From a virus: a DNA stretch of 28,456 bases. Below, one piece after another: positions 1 to 7,552 of the stretch. How positions within the stretch are numbered: the first letter of the stretch is position 1; the number at the start of each line of letters is the position of its first letter. The stretch spans positions 1 through 28,456 of the IMG/VR virus record IMGVR_UViG_3300021197_000443; one strand, given 5' to 3'. The notes under the pieces were generated by a model. The model was not told the DNA's origin, did not search any database, and saw only the letters and a program-made list of their open reading frames with translations. The position numbers were made by a program, and so were the translations under genes.

Positions 1-2
1 AC

Positions 3-1199
3 GATGGCTCTACTGCTGGCGGTCATGCGGTTCCAACTTCACTTGCTGACCTTGGAGTTACTTCATCAGCAGCAGAATTAAACACCTTAGATGGCATCCC
101 TGCTACGTTGACAGCTACTGAGCTTGGCTACGTTGACGGGGTAACTTCCGCTATTCAAACTCAGATTGATGCAAAGCAACCTCTTGGAACTATAGCGGTT
201 ACTGTAGCGGGAGGTAAGTTTGTAATAGACGGAACTTCCCAACAGACCGTTGAAATAAAGCCCTCTGTTACATATCGTTTTGACCAGTCTGATGGCACTA
301 ATGCCTCCCATCCATTACGGTTTTCAACTAATGATAACAACTCTCCATCTGCGCCATTTACAACAGGTGTAACAACAGCGGGAACTGCTGGAAGCGCTGG
401 CGCTTACACGCAAGTAAAGCTAGAGCAGGATGCCCCTGCTGTACTGTATTACTATTGCTCCAATCACTCAGGCATGGGTGGTAAGGCCATAGTTCGGATG
501 TCAGACTTAACGGCAAGCCGTGCCTTAACTTCTGATGCGGGGGGAGATATTGCAGTCTCTACCGTTACAACTACAGAGCTTGGTTATGTTTCTGGTGTTT
601 CATCTGCAATCCAAACGCAGTTAGATGCTAAGCAAGCCCTAGACGCTGAGCTAACAGAACTTGCAACGATGGGAAGTACAACCGCATCTGCTTTGGCTGA
701 TTTAACTCAAGCTGAGGTGCAGATACTTGATGGTGCTACTGTCAGCACAGCAGAACTAAATTATGTCGTAGGTGTAACTTCTGCAATCCAAACGCAGCTT
801 AATGCTAAGGTTGGTGCAACCTACACTGGCGATGTAGACATCACTGGCGAGCTAATCGTTGACAGCTATAACGAGACTTACGGCGCTGTTACATCATCGT
901 CCAACGCCACTACGGTAAACTGTGAAGCTGGCAACGCATTCAGCCACACTCTCACAGAGAACACCACGTTTACATTCAGCAACCCGCCAGCATCTGGCAC
1001 GGCATACAGCTTCAGCATTGAGATCATCCAAGATGCATCTGCTAGTGGCTTCACGGTTACTTGGCCTGCGGCTGTTGATTGGCCTGCGGCTACGGCACCA
1101 ACACTGACAGCGACTGCATCTGCGAAGGATGTCTTCGTGTTTTACACCAGAGACGCCACAAACTGGTACGGATTTACGGCTGGACAAGCGTTAGGATAA
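3..1199 (+). CDS. Tail fibre protein with cupredoxin-like insert (5' end cut off)
   Basis: The reading frame is open from the first bases of the window, so the true start lies upstream. About 399 residues are visible. Fibre repeats of the type AELNYVDGVTSAIQTQLDAK occur three to four times (about 60-180, 570-640 and 730-810), typical of trimeric phage tail fibres. Between the first two lies a compact domain (about 190-515) with HPLRF followed by YYYCSNHSGMGG. Its His, Cys, His and Met codons (309, 456, 465, 474) match the type 1 copper ligand order, with Cys-x2-His-x2-Met spacing as in amicyanin. The C-terminus (about 880-1199) is a beta-rich cap ending in WYGFTAGQALG, a form I recognise from other phage fibres. 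It is followed three bases later by another tail gene. The fibre call is firm; actual copper binding is only inferred. Confidence 0.85.
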   Translation, partial: DGSTAGGHAVPTSLADLGVTSSAAELNTLDGIPATLTATELGYVDGVTSAIQTQIDAKQPLGTIAVTVAGGKFVIDGTSQQTVEIKPSVTYRFDQSDGTNASHPLRFSTNDNNSPSAPFTTGVTTAGTAGSAGAYTQVKLEQDAPAVLYYYCSNHSGMGGKAIVRMSDLTASRALTSDAGGDIAVSTVTTTELGYVSGVSSAIQTQLDAKQALDAELTELATMGSTTASALADLTQAEVQILDGATVSTAELNYVVGVTSAIQTQLNAKVGATYTGDVDITGELIVDSYNETYGAVTSSSNATTVNCEAGNAFSHTLTENTTFTFSNPPASGTAYSFSIEIIQDASASGFTVTWPAAVDWPAATAPTLTATASAKDVFVFYTRDATNWYGFTAGQALG

Positions 1200-1202
1200 A
1201 CG

Positions 1203-3164
1203 ATGGCTACGAAGAAAAAGCTATTACAAGCGGCGGCTGGCAATGCTGGTGGTGCTGGCCTTGACGTAGAGGGTGTGTTCAGCACTTATTTGTATACTGG
1301 TACTGAGGCTAGCACTCAAACAATAACAAATAACATTGACCTTAGTGGAGAAGGTGGGCTTGTTTGGGTTAAGGCAAGAGATAGTGCTATTAATCATGTT
1401 CTTATGGACACGGAGCAAGGTATAGGTAAGTTTTTAAACTCTAATCAAAATTACGCTCAACAAACAAACAGTGAGGGTATGAAATCCTTTAATTCTAATG
1501 GATTTACTTTTGGCACCCAAAATGGAGTAGGGTGGTCAAATGACCATGTTTATTGGACATTCCGCAAGGCCGAAAAGTTCTTTGATTGCGTTACATTTAG
1601 CGGGACGGGAAGCGTTCAAAACATAAGTCACAATCTAGGGGCCACAGTAGGTTCAATCTTTGTGAAATGCACAAGCACTGGTTATGATTGGCAAGTGTAT
1701 CACCGCGGGTTAGATGGATCGGCCCCTGAAGATTATAGACTAAATCTGAACAACACGACAGCAAGGGCAGACAACGCAAGCATATGGAATGATACTGCGC
1801 CAACTTCAACAGAGTTTACTGTTGGAACAAATGCGAACGTAAATCAAAGCGGTCAGACATACGTAGCCTACCTATTTGCTCACAATAACGGTGACGGTGA
1901 GTTCGGCCCTGATGGTGATGCTGATATTATCAAGTGTGGTAGTTATACTGGTAATGGTTCTGCTACTGGGCCAAGTGTCAATCTTGGGTTTGAACCTCAG
2001 TGGCTTTTAATCCGTAACGCAGACAGAGCAGATGATTGGGTTATTATAGACTCTATGAGAGGTATTCCGTCATCTAGTGATGGCCCTGCTGTGTTAAGAC
2101 CAGAGTCTAGCGCCGCTGAGTATGCGTCGGGGTCTGGTTTTTCACAGGCATCTAGGGTTGACCTAACGGCTACGGGGTTTGATGTAAAAAGCAGCAATTC
2201 AAGGGTAAACGGTTCCAGTCAAAACATGATCTACATAGCCATTCGCCGCCCTACTGCTGTGCCTACGAGTGCGACTGAGGTGTTTGCTATTGATACTTGG
2301 TCATCAGGTGAGCCAAACTGGACATCTGGTTTTCCTGTAGATTTTAGTATGGTTAAAGGCACTGCATCAAGTGCTTGGGAGCAGCTAGATAGGCTACGAG
2401 GTGAAAAAGGTTTAAATTCTCACTCAACAGCCGCAGAGGCTTCCCAGACATGGACTGCTTTTGACAATCAAAATGGCTTTGGTAATTTAGGTGCGGATAG
2501 CACTTACTACTCTTGGATGTGGAAACGTGCGCCTTCTTACATGGACTGCGTTGCTTATTTTGGCAACTCAACCGCAGGTAGAACCGTAAGCCATAACCTT
2601 GGTGTCGCACCAGAAATGATGTGGGTGAAGCAACGTCCTTACAGCAGTGATTGGAGGGTTTATCATTCTGCACTAGGAAATACTAAGGTGCTTGTACTTA
2701 ACTCAGATGCTGCATCTGCTACTCTCACTTCTGCGTGGAACAGTACAACCCCAACCTCATCCGTATTTACTTTAGGCTCATTGAATGATGTAAACGAAAG
2801 CCCTTTAGCCCACATAGCCTACCTATTCGCAACCCTAGCTGGCATATCCAAGGTAGGGAGCTACACAGGAACTGGTGGCACTGCACAAACAATTGATTGT
2901 GGATTTAGCAGTGGTGCCAGAATGGTTATTATAAAATGCTCTAGCCATAATGGACAATGGTACATCTTTGATGTGGATAGGGGTATAACAACCACTGTAA
3001 ACGATGGTGTACTGATGTTAAATTTACCCAATGCACAAAGCCCAGAAAGTAGTGCATTTGGTTCTGCTATTGATGCAATACAACCCGATAACTCCGGCTT
3101 TAAAGTACAATACTCAGACTTAAACGAATCAGGTCGTACCTTTATCTTCTACGCAATAGCATAA
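1203..3164 (+). CDS. Large tail/fibre protein with internal duplication (DUF7483-like)
   Basis: A 653-residue beta-rich protein starting three bases after the fibre gene. It is built from two divergent copies of one module. FDCVTFSGTGSVQNISHNLG near residue 125 corresponds to MDCVAYFGNSTAGRTVSHNL near 440. CGSYTGNGSATG near 240 corresponds to VGSYTGTGGTAQ near 550. DWQVYHRGL corresponds to DWRVYHSAL. This VYH...LNLN...WNDTAPTSTEFTVG pattern is widespread in marine phage structural proteins (I believe DUF7483) and is thought to be a surface or receptor-facing beta-sandwich. No catalytic motif is seen. The place beside the fibre argues for a host-recognition or fibre-associated role. The family name is from memory; the duplication is seen directly. 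Confidence 0.7.
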   Translation: MATKKKLLQAAAGNAGGAGLDVEGVFSTYLYTGTEASTQTITNNIDLSGEGGLVWVKARDSAINHVLMDTEQGIGKFLNSNQNYAQQTNSEGMKSFNSNGFTFGTQNGVGWSNDHVYWTFRKAEKFFDCVTFSGTGSVQNISHNLGATVGSIFVKCTSTGYDWQVYHRGLDGSAPEDYRLNLNNTTARADNASIWNDTAPTSTEFTVGTNANVNQSGQTYVAYLFAHNNGDGEFGPDGDADIIKCGSYTGNGSATGPSVNLGFEPQWLLIRNADRADDWVIIDSMRGIPSSSDGPAVLRPESSAAEYASGSGFSQASRVDLTATGFDVKSSNSRVNGSSQNMIYIAIRRPTAVPTSATEVFAIDTWSSGEPNWTSGFPVDFSMVKGTASSAWEQLDRLRGEKGLNSHSTAAEASQTWTAFDNQNGFGNLGADSTYYSWMWKRAPSYMDCVAYFGNSTAGRTVSHNLGVAPEMMWVKQRPYSSDWRVYHSALGNTKVLVLNSDAASATLTSAWNSTTPTSSVFTLGSLNDVNESPLAHIAYLFATLAGISKVGSYTGTGGTAQTIDCGFSSGARMVIIKCSSHNGQWYIFDVDRGITTTVNDGVLMLNLPNAQSPESSAFGSAIDAIQPDNSGFKVQYSDLNESGRTFIFYAIA

Positions 3165-3194
3165 CATCAACAGCATCACGAAAGGATCACTCTG

Positions 3195-3692
3195 ATGGCT
3201 GAATACAGAAACAGAACAACAGGCGAAGTGAAAACTCAGGGGCAATGGCGGGCAGCTAACCCCAACATGTCTTTGCCACGGGTCTGGAAAGCTGCAACGC
3301 TAGATGCGCTAAACCTAGACCCAGTTCTACGAAGCCCAGCGGCCACCACAGGCGCATATCAAGTGTCAGTTCGTGATGGCGTTGAGCAGGACAGCAACGG
3401 CAACTGGGTCGAAAAGTATGTAGCTCGTGACATGTTTGCTGACACTACAGAAGATGGCGTTACGACAACCAAGGCGGAGCATGAAACGGCTTATCAGGCC
3501 ACCTTGGACGCAGCCACTGCCGCATCTAATCGCACCAAGCGTGATGGGTTGTTGGCTGAAACAGATTATTTTGCGCTTACTGATGTCACGATGGATGCTG
3601 CTATGACAACTTATCGTCAGGCGCTGCGTGATATTACAGCCCATTCTAACTGGCCTAATTTGGCAGACGCTGACTGGCCGACGAAGCCGTAA
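3195..3692 (+). CDS. Putative tail fibre assembly chaperone
   Basis: A 165-residue protein with a clear ribosome site (GAAAGGATC) 8-12 bases before ATG. The C-terminal third has the pattern RDGLLAETDYFALTDVTM, then YRQALRDITAHSNWPNLADA and a terminal DWPTKP. This R-x-x-LLaeTDw...YRqaLRDit...WP.kP signature is shared by small phage tail assembly chaperones (Phage_tail_APC type) that lie next to tail fibre genes and help fold or attach the fibre. The N-terminal half, with a YRNRTTGEVKTQGQWRA start, is unassigned. Its place between fibre genes fits the call. The family assignment rests on the C-terminal motif only. Confidence 0.65.
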   Translation: MAEYRNRTTGEVKTQGQWRAANPNMSLPRVWKAATLDALNLDPVLRSPAATTGAYQVSVRDGVEQDSNGNWVEKYVARDMFADTTEDGVTTTKAEHETAYQATLDAATAASNRTKRDGLLAETDYFALTDVTMDAAMTTYRQALRDITAHSNWPNLADADWPTKP

Positions 3693-3704
3693 GGTAAACA
3701 GGCC

Positions 3705-4946
3705 ATGCTTGGATTTTCACCACTAGCCTCAACAGCAATCGCAGATGACATAGGCTTTGAAGCTCACGATCTAGTCGCTGGTGCGGGTTCATTTGTTGCG
3801 ACAGGCCAAGATGTAACTTTCTCTACCAGCGAGATCATCGGCACTGGTGTCTTTACTTACACGGCTCAAGATGCTGGGCTAATTGTTACAAAACCCGCTG
3901 ATGCTGGATCTTTTGCTGCTACTGGTCAAGACGCTGGCTTTAGGTTTGACGCTAAGATAATTGCTCAACAGGGTACATATATTGTATCCCCGCAACAGAT
4001 TACAGATAATACCCGCAAGGTTGCTGGCACAGGTCAGTTTACACTAACGGGCCAGTCTTTTGGTATTGAGTACCCACTACCTGTTTCTGAGGGAACCTTT
4101 ACCCTCTCAGGTCAAGCTAACGTCTTTGGTGTAACTCTATCCGCTGGAACTGCCTCTCTCAGCCTTACGGGTCAAGCAGCAAATACCAACACCCGTATTC
4201 AGAACGGTTCTGGTAGTTTTGCTTTAACTGGTCAAGATGCCAATATAGTTCCAACTACTATCGTAGATGCGGAAACTGGCATATTTACTCTGACGGGTCA
4301 GACCTCTGATCTACTTCGTAACTATGCTTTGTTTGCAGAAGCTGGTAGCTACAGCCTAACTGGTCAGGTTGTTAATACTGCAACAAGTATTACAAGTGTC
4401 GTTGGCTCCTTTGCTTTAACTGGTCAAGACGCTGTTCTTAATATTAGTGAGATACTTGAGGCTGAGTCGGGTAGCTTCACCTCTACGGGCCAAGACATTA
4501 ACTTCGATGTCAACGATAACTTTGTTGCTGAAACTGGTTCTTTTGTCTTTGGCGCTGAAGATGCAGCACTAGATGTAAACTACTACATGCTTGGGGCGCA
4601 AGGCTCCTTCACTCTGACGGGGCAAGATGTTACCCTAATTCGTGGTAAAGTCCTTGATGCAGAGGCTGGTAGCTTTGTTCTTACCGCTGATGATGCAAGA
4701 TTAGAGCCAGAGCTAACCCTACCTGCTGCTGCTGGTGTATTCAGCCTTACTGGTCAATCTAATGGGTTTGGTCATGTACTTGAAGCAGACAAAGGTACAT
4801 TCGTAGTGACATACTACGATGCAGATATATTCAGAGCTTCACTCAGACGGGCTGTGTTTATTACAGCTAACTCAACTAATCAGGCTCTTATACAAAGCAC
4901 GGCAAACTCTGCTGTCCTTGATGGAAATTATAATAAGGCGGCATAA
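3705..4946 (+). CDS. Repeat-rich tail-associated protein (about 17 GSFxLTGQDA repeats)
   Basis: A 413-residue protein made almost wholly of short tandem repeats. I count about 17 copies of a 19-22 residue unit with consensus (A/T)GSFxLTGQDAxxxxxxxxxAE, from residue about 26 to 380. Each unit has a hydrophobic strand (SFALTGQ) and a polar turn, as expected of a beta-solenoid or a string of small beta-hairpins. A short N-terminal leader (MLGFSPLASTAIADD) and a C-terminal cap (AVFITANSTNQ onward) flank the array. The N-terminus does not look like a normal signal peptide; such short starts are common in marine phage structural repeats. The stop overlaps the next start by one base (TAATG). The position suggests a fibre or whisker. 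The function is not known to me. Confidence 0.65.
   Translation: MLGFSPLASTAIADDIGFEAHDLVAGAGSFVATGQDVTFSTSEIIGTGVFTYTAQDAGLIVTKPADAGSFAATGQDAGFRFDAKIIAQQGTYIVSPQQITDNTRKVAGTGQFTLTGQSFGIEYPLPVSEGTFTLSGQANVFGVTLSAGTASLSLTGQAANTNTRIQNGSGSFALTGQDANIVPTTIVDAETGIFTLTGQTSDLLRNYALFAEAGSYSLTGQVVNTATSITSVVGSFALTGQDAVLNISEILEAESGSFTSTGQDINFDVNDNFVAETGSFVFGAEDAALDVNYYMLGAQGSFTLTGQDVTLIRGKVLDAEAGSFVLTADDARLEPELTLPAAAGVFSLTGQSNGFGHVLEADKGTFVVTYYDADIFRASLRRAVFITANSTNQALIQSTANSAVLDGNYNKAA
3780..4850 (+). repeat. In-gene tandem repeat array, about 60-66 bp period
   Basis: The coding repeats of the preceding protein appear at the DNA level as imperfect direct repeats, with recurring words such as actggtcaagac, acgggtcaagc and gctggtagcttt about every 60-66 bases. 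Copies are diverged at synonymous and non-synonymous sites, so the array looks old, but it remains a likely site for copy-number change by recombination. Confidence 0.7.
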
Positions 4947-5266
4947 TGGCTTTCCACATTAAACAAAATGATACCAGTCCCTCTATCTTAGCAGAGCTTA
5001 AAGACGCTAATAATACTCCAGTCAACATAACTTCTGCCACAGCTAAGATTTTTGTTAAAGCTATTGATGGAACACTTAAGATTGATTCAAGTGTGCAGAT
5101 TATCAATGCTGCTCTTGGTACGGTTAGGTATGACTGGCAGACAGGTGACACAGATACTGTCGGTACATACTCAGTAGAATTTCAAGTTACATATACAGAT
5201 GGTTCCATTGAAACTTTCCCTAACACAGGTAGCCTTGCATTAGTTGTAACTAGGGAACTCAACTAA
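4946..5266 (+). CDS. BppU N-terminal-like baseplate/fibre attachment protein
   Basis: A 106-residue protein that looks like a single immunoglobulin-like domain. It begins MAFHIKQNDTSPSILAELKD, and the later part has VRYDWQTGDTDTVGTYSVEF and a terminal LALVVTRELN. The pattern IKQxDTSPxL...LxxATxxxxVK...V.YDW..GDTDT.GTY..EF matches the N-terminal domain of lactococcal phage BppU-type upper baseplate proteins (DUF2479 type), which anchors receptor-binding parts. Its start overlaps the stop of the repeat protein, suggesting coupled translation and a shared complex. It could equally be a small decoration protein of the fibres. Confidence 0.6.
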   Translation: MAFHIKQNDTSPSILAELKDANNTPVNITSATAKIFVKAIDGTLKIDSSVQIINAALGTVRYDWQTGDTDTVGTYSVEFQVTYTDGSIETFPNTGSLALVVTRELN

Positions 5267-5294
5267 TGTCAACATGGACTAAAGGAGTACTAAC

Positions 5295-6356
5295 ATGCCT
5301 AAAGGACTAGCTGTAAAAGTAAAAGAGCATAACGCTAAGTCTAAACATAAAGTTACGACTGGTATGTTGCAGACAGTTTATAATAGGGGTGTAGGTGCTT
5401 ATAGAACAAACCCCTCTTCAGTACGCCCTAATGTAACTGGCCCTGAGCAATGGGCAATGGCTAGGGTGAACAGCTACCTTAAGATTGTGGCAGGTTCTAA
5501 GTCACCTAAGCACGATAAAGATTTGTTACCTTCTAGTCACCCGTCTAGCACCAAAAAGATGGAAGATGGTTATTATGTAGACAAGGCTGACAAACCACTT
5601 AACAAACCTTTTAGACTTCCAGCAGGTTCAAGTAAGAAGTTTGGCGTGTACGTTAAAGACGGTGACAAGACTAAGAAAGTCACTTTTGGCGACCCTAACA
5701 TGGAGATCCGTCGAGATGACCCTAAAGCAAGAGCTAATTTTCGCTCTAGGCACTCTTGTGATACAGCCACAGATAAGACCTCTGCTAGATACTGGTCCTG
5801 TCGTATGTGGAGTGGAGCAACGGTGGGTAGTATGACCAAGGTAGAAGAAGATTTTAAACCTCATCAAATGTATGATCCTAAGACAGGCGATGCTCTTATG
5901 GCAGCTACTTATGAGCAACATCTTGACTTGAAGGAAAGAGGCTACACCCACAATAAGCCCCTTACAAAGAGTATTGAAGGTCAAATCCTAAAGGCTGACG
6001 AAGAACAACGTCTAGTCTACGGATGGGCCTCAGTCGTTACTGAGAAAGGTGAGCCAGTGGTTGACCGTCAAGGTGACGTAATCGAACCTGAGACACTTGT
6101 TAAGGCTGTCAACAGCTTTATGGAACATATTCGTGTCGGTAAACAAATGCATACAGGGGAGCAGATTGGGTCAGTTATCCATTCTATGCCTATCACTAAA
6201 GAGATTGGTGACTCCCTTGGCATACAGAGTGACCGTGAAGGCTGGATTGTAGCTTTCAAAGTCCATGACGATAATGTCTGGGCAAAGGTCAAGTCTGGTG
6301 AACTTGCGGCCTTCTCTATTGGGGGTCGTGCAATCAAGGAGGACTATAGTGCCTAA
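5295..6356 (+). CDS. Prohead protease (XkdF-like, S78 type 2) with two extra N-terminal modules
   Basis: A 353-residue protein with SD AAAGGAG upstream of ATG. Residues about 1-80 form a module with VYNRGVGAYRTNPSSVRP and EQWAMARVNSYL. Residues about 125-175 form a second module with FGDPNMEIRRDDPKARANF then ARYWSCRMW, including RHSC and WSC cysteines. Residues about 228-353 are the XkdF-like protease domain: RLVYGWASVV, DRQGDVI, His286 in KQMHTGE, and Ser341 in GELAAFSIGG. In HK97-like phages this protease cleaves scaffold and capsid during head maturation. The family usually continues past the SIGG motif into a strand containing SLVDRPAN; here the gene stops just after SIGG, and that strand is in the next, overlapping frame. 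The protease identity is firm; the roles of the N-terminal modules are unknown. Confidence 0.8.
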   Translation: MPKGLAVKVKEHNAKSKHKVTTGMLQTVYNRGVGAYRTNPSSVRPNVTGPEQWAMARVNSYLKIVAGSKSPKHDKDLLPSSHPSSTKKMEDGYYVDKADKPLNKPFRLPAGSSKKFGVYVKDGDKTKKVTFGDPNMEIRRDDPKARANFRSRHSCDTATDKTSARYWSCRMWSGATVGSMTKVEEDFKPHQMYDPKTGDALMAATYEQHLDLKERGYTHNKPLTKSIEGQILKADEEQRLVYGWASVVTEKGEPVVDRQGDVIEPETLVKAVNSFMEHIRVGKQMHTGEQIGSVIHSMPITKEIGDSLGIQSDREGWIVAFKVHDDNVWAKVKSGELAAFSIGGRAIKEDYSA

Positions 6357-7155
6357 CCTTTTAAAACAGCTTGAGTTGGAGGAATTGTCTTTGGTGGATC
6401 GTCCAGCAAACGCACAGGCAACAGTCTCCTTGTACAAGCGTGATAATTCCAGTGGAGAACCTATGGAACATGAAGTAACAGAAAAAATGTCTGATGATCT
6501 TAAAGCTAAACTGAAGCCATACATGGACAAAGGTATGTCTGAAGAAGAGGCCATGAAGATGTATCAACAGGACATGAAGAAAGCTGATGAAGCAACTGCT
6601 GAAGAGCTAGAAATCGAAACCCTTAAGGCCGCTGAAGTTTCTCTGAGAGAAGAGAATGAGCGTCTTCGTAAATCCCTTATCGACAATGGTTATGTCATCA
6701 AAGCTGACGTAATCGAAAAGAAAGTCGAGCCTGAGTATGTAGAGTATGAAGGTGAACAAATCAACAAAGCTGACATCCCTGCGCCTATCCTTAAGGCTCT
6801 GGAAGCAGCAGAAGTTGCTAAGGCAGATGCTGAACTGACTAAACGTGCAGAAGAAGCTCTACCTAACTTCAACATCGACGTAGCTAAATCACTTGTTGCT
6901 AAGTTTGATGAAGATGAAAGTGTCATGGAAGCCTTGAAGGGTGCAGATGCAGTCTTTGCGGAGTCTATGGAAGAATTTGGTAAGTCAGATGCTGATGGCA
7001 ACTTCGCTACTGCACAAGACAAGCTGGATGCCCTCGTTAAGTCTTATATGGACGAGAATAAACTTAAGAAGAGCCAATACGCTGTAGCTTATGCCGCAGT
7101 TGCTAAGACCGATGAAGGTAAAGCTCTTATCAACAAATCCTATAAAGGAGAATAA
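6349..7155 (+). CDS. Scaffold-like head assembly protein carrying the protease C-terminal strand
   Basis: I place the start at GTG 6349. AAGGAGG at 6336-6342 sits six bases before it, while the upstream ATG at 6265 lies deep in the protease gene with no such site. This gives a 268-residue protein overlapping the protease gene by 8 bases. Residues 1-35 (LELEELSLVDRPANAQATV) match what normally ends S78-type prohead proteases. The rest is highly charged, Lys/Glu/Ala-rich and predicted mostly helical, with VEPEYVEYEGEQINKADIP and a C-terminal KSQYAVAYAAVAK segment. Acidic helical proteins at this site, before decoration and capsid genes, are typically scaffolds. A protease-scaffold fusion by frameshifting is an alternative. 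Confidence 0.65.
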   Translation: MPNLLKQLELEELSLVDRPANAQATVSLYKRDNSSGEPMEHEVTEKMSDDLKAKLKPYMDKGMSEEEAMKMYQQDMKKADEATAEELEIETLKAAEVSLREENERLRKSLIDNGYVIKADVIEKKVEPEYVEYEGEQINKADIPAPILKALEAAEVAKADAELTKRAEEALPNFNIDVAKSLVAKFDEDESVMEALKGADAVFAESMEEFGKSDADGNFATAQDKLDALVKSYMDENKLKKSQYAVAYAAVAKTDEGKALINKSYKGE

Positions 7156-7157
7156 AC

Positions 7158-7529
7158 ATGGCTGTAATGCAGTCCCGTGATACACGGTCTTTTGTTGCTG
7201 GGGAAGACCTTTCAGCAAAACAATTTAAGTTCGTTACTCTTGAGAGTGATGGGCAAGTAGACGTTGCAGACTCTGCTGGTGAAAACTGTATTGGTATTCT
7301 GTTGAATGCCCCTACTGCTGGAGCCGCTGCTACTGTAGCAATCTCAGGTAAAGTAATGGTAGAAGCTGGTGGAACTATTGCCGCTGGTGCAGCCGTTCAA
7401 GCCGATGCAGACGGTAACGCACTTACCGCAGCTTCTGGCGATGTTGTTATGGGTTATGCTTTGGAAGCAGCAGTTGATGGTCAGATCATGGCTATTGAAC
7501 TCATCCAAGGCGGTAACATCGTAGCTTAA
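7158..7529 (+). CDS. Capsid decoration/stabilisation protein (DUF2190-like)
   Basis: A 123-residue, Gly/Ala-rich beta protein. It carries the pattern of DUF2190-type capsid cement proteins: RSFVAGEDLSAKQFKFVTL near the start, GILLNAPTAGAAATVAISGK in the middle, and VVMGYALEAAVDGQIMAIEL at the end. These proteins trimerise on the outer capsid surface and stabilise the shell against DNA pressure. It sits directly upstream of the major capsid gene, the usual place. The ribosome site AAAGGAG lies in the last codons of the scaffold gene, two bases of spacer separating the genes. Confidence 0.75.
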   Translation: MAVMQSRDTRSFVAGEDLSAKQFKFVTLESDGQVDVADSAGENCIGILLNAPTAGAAATVAISGKVMVEAGGTIAAGAAVQADADGNALTAASGDVVMGYALEAAVDGQIMAIELIQGGNIVA

Positions 7530-7552
7530 TCCAGCATAGAAAGGAATAAATA

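Noticed and set aside
2353-2673. 106-residue minus-strand ORF
   Set aside because: It lies wholly inside a well-supported plus-strand tail gene and has no ribosome site, family pattern or neighbours on its strand.
3705-4850. CRISPR-like array
   Set aside because: The repeats are in frame, diverged, and have no constant repeat/unique spacer structure; they encode protein repeats.
6265-6348. ATG 6265 as start of the scaffold-like gene
   Set aside because: It lies 90 bases inside the protease gene without a ribosome site, whereas GTG 6349 has AAGGAGG at ideal spacing and the 8-base overlap typical of this phage.
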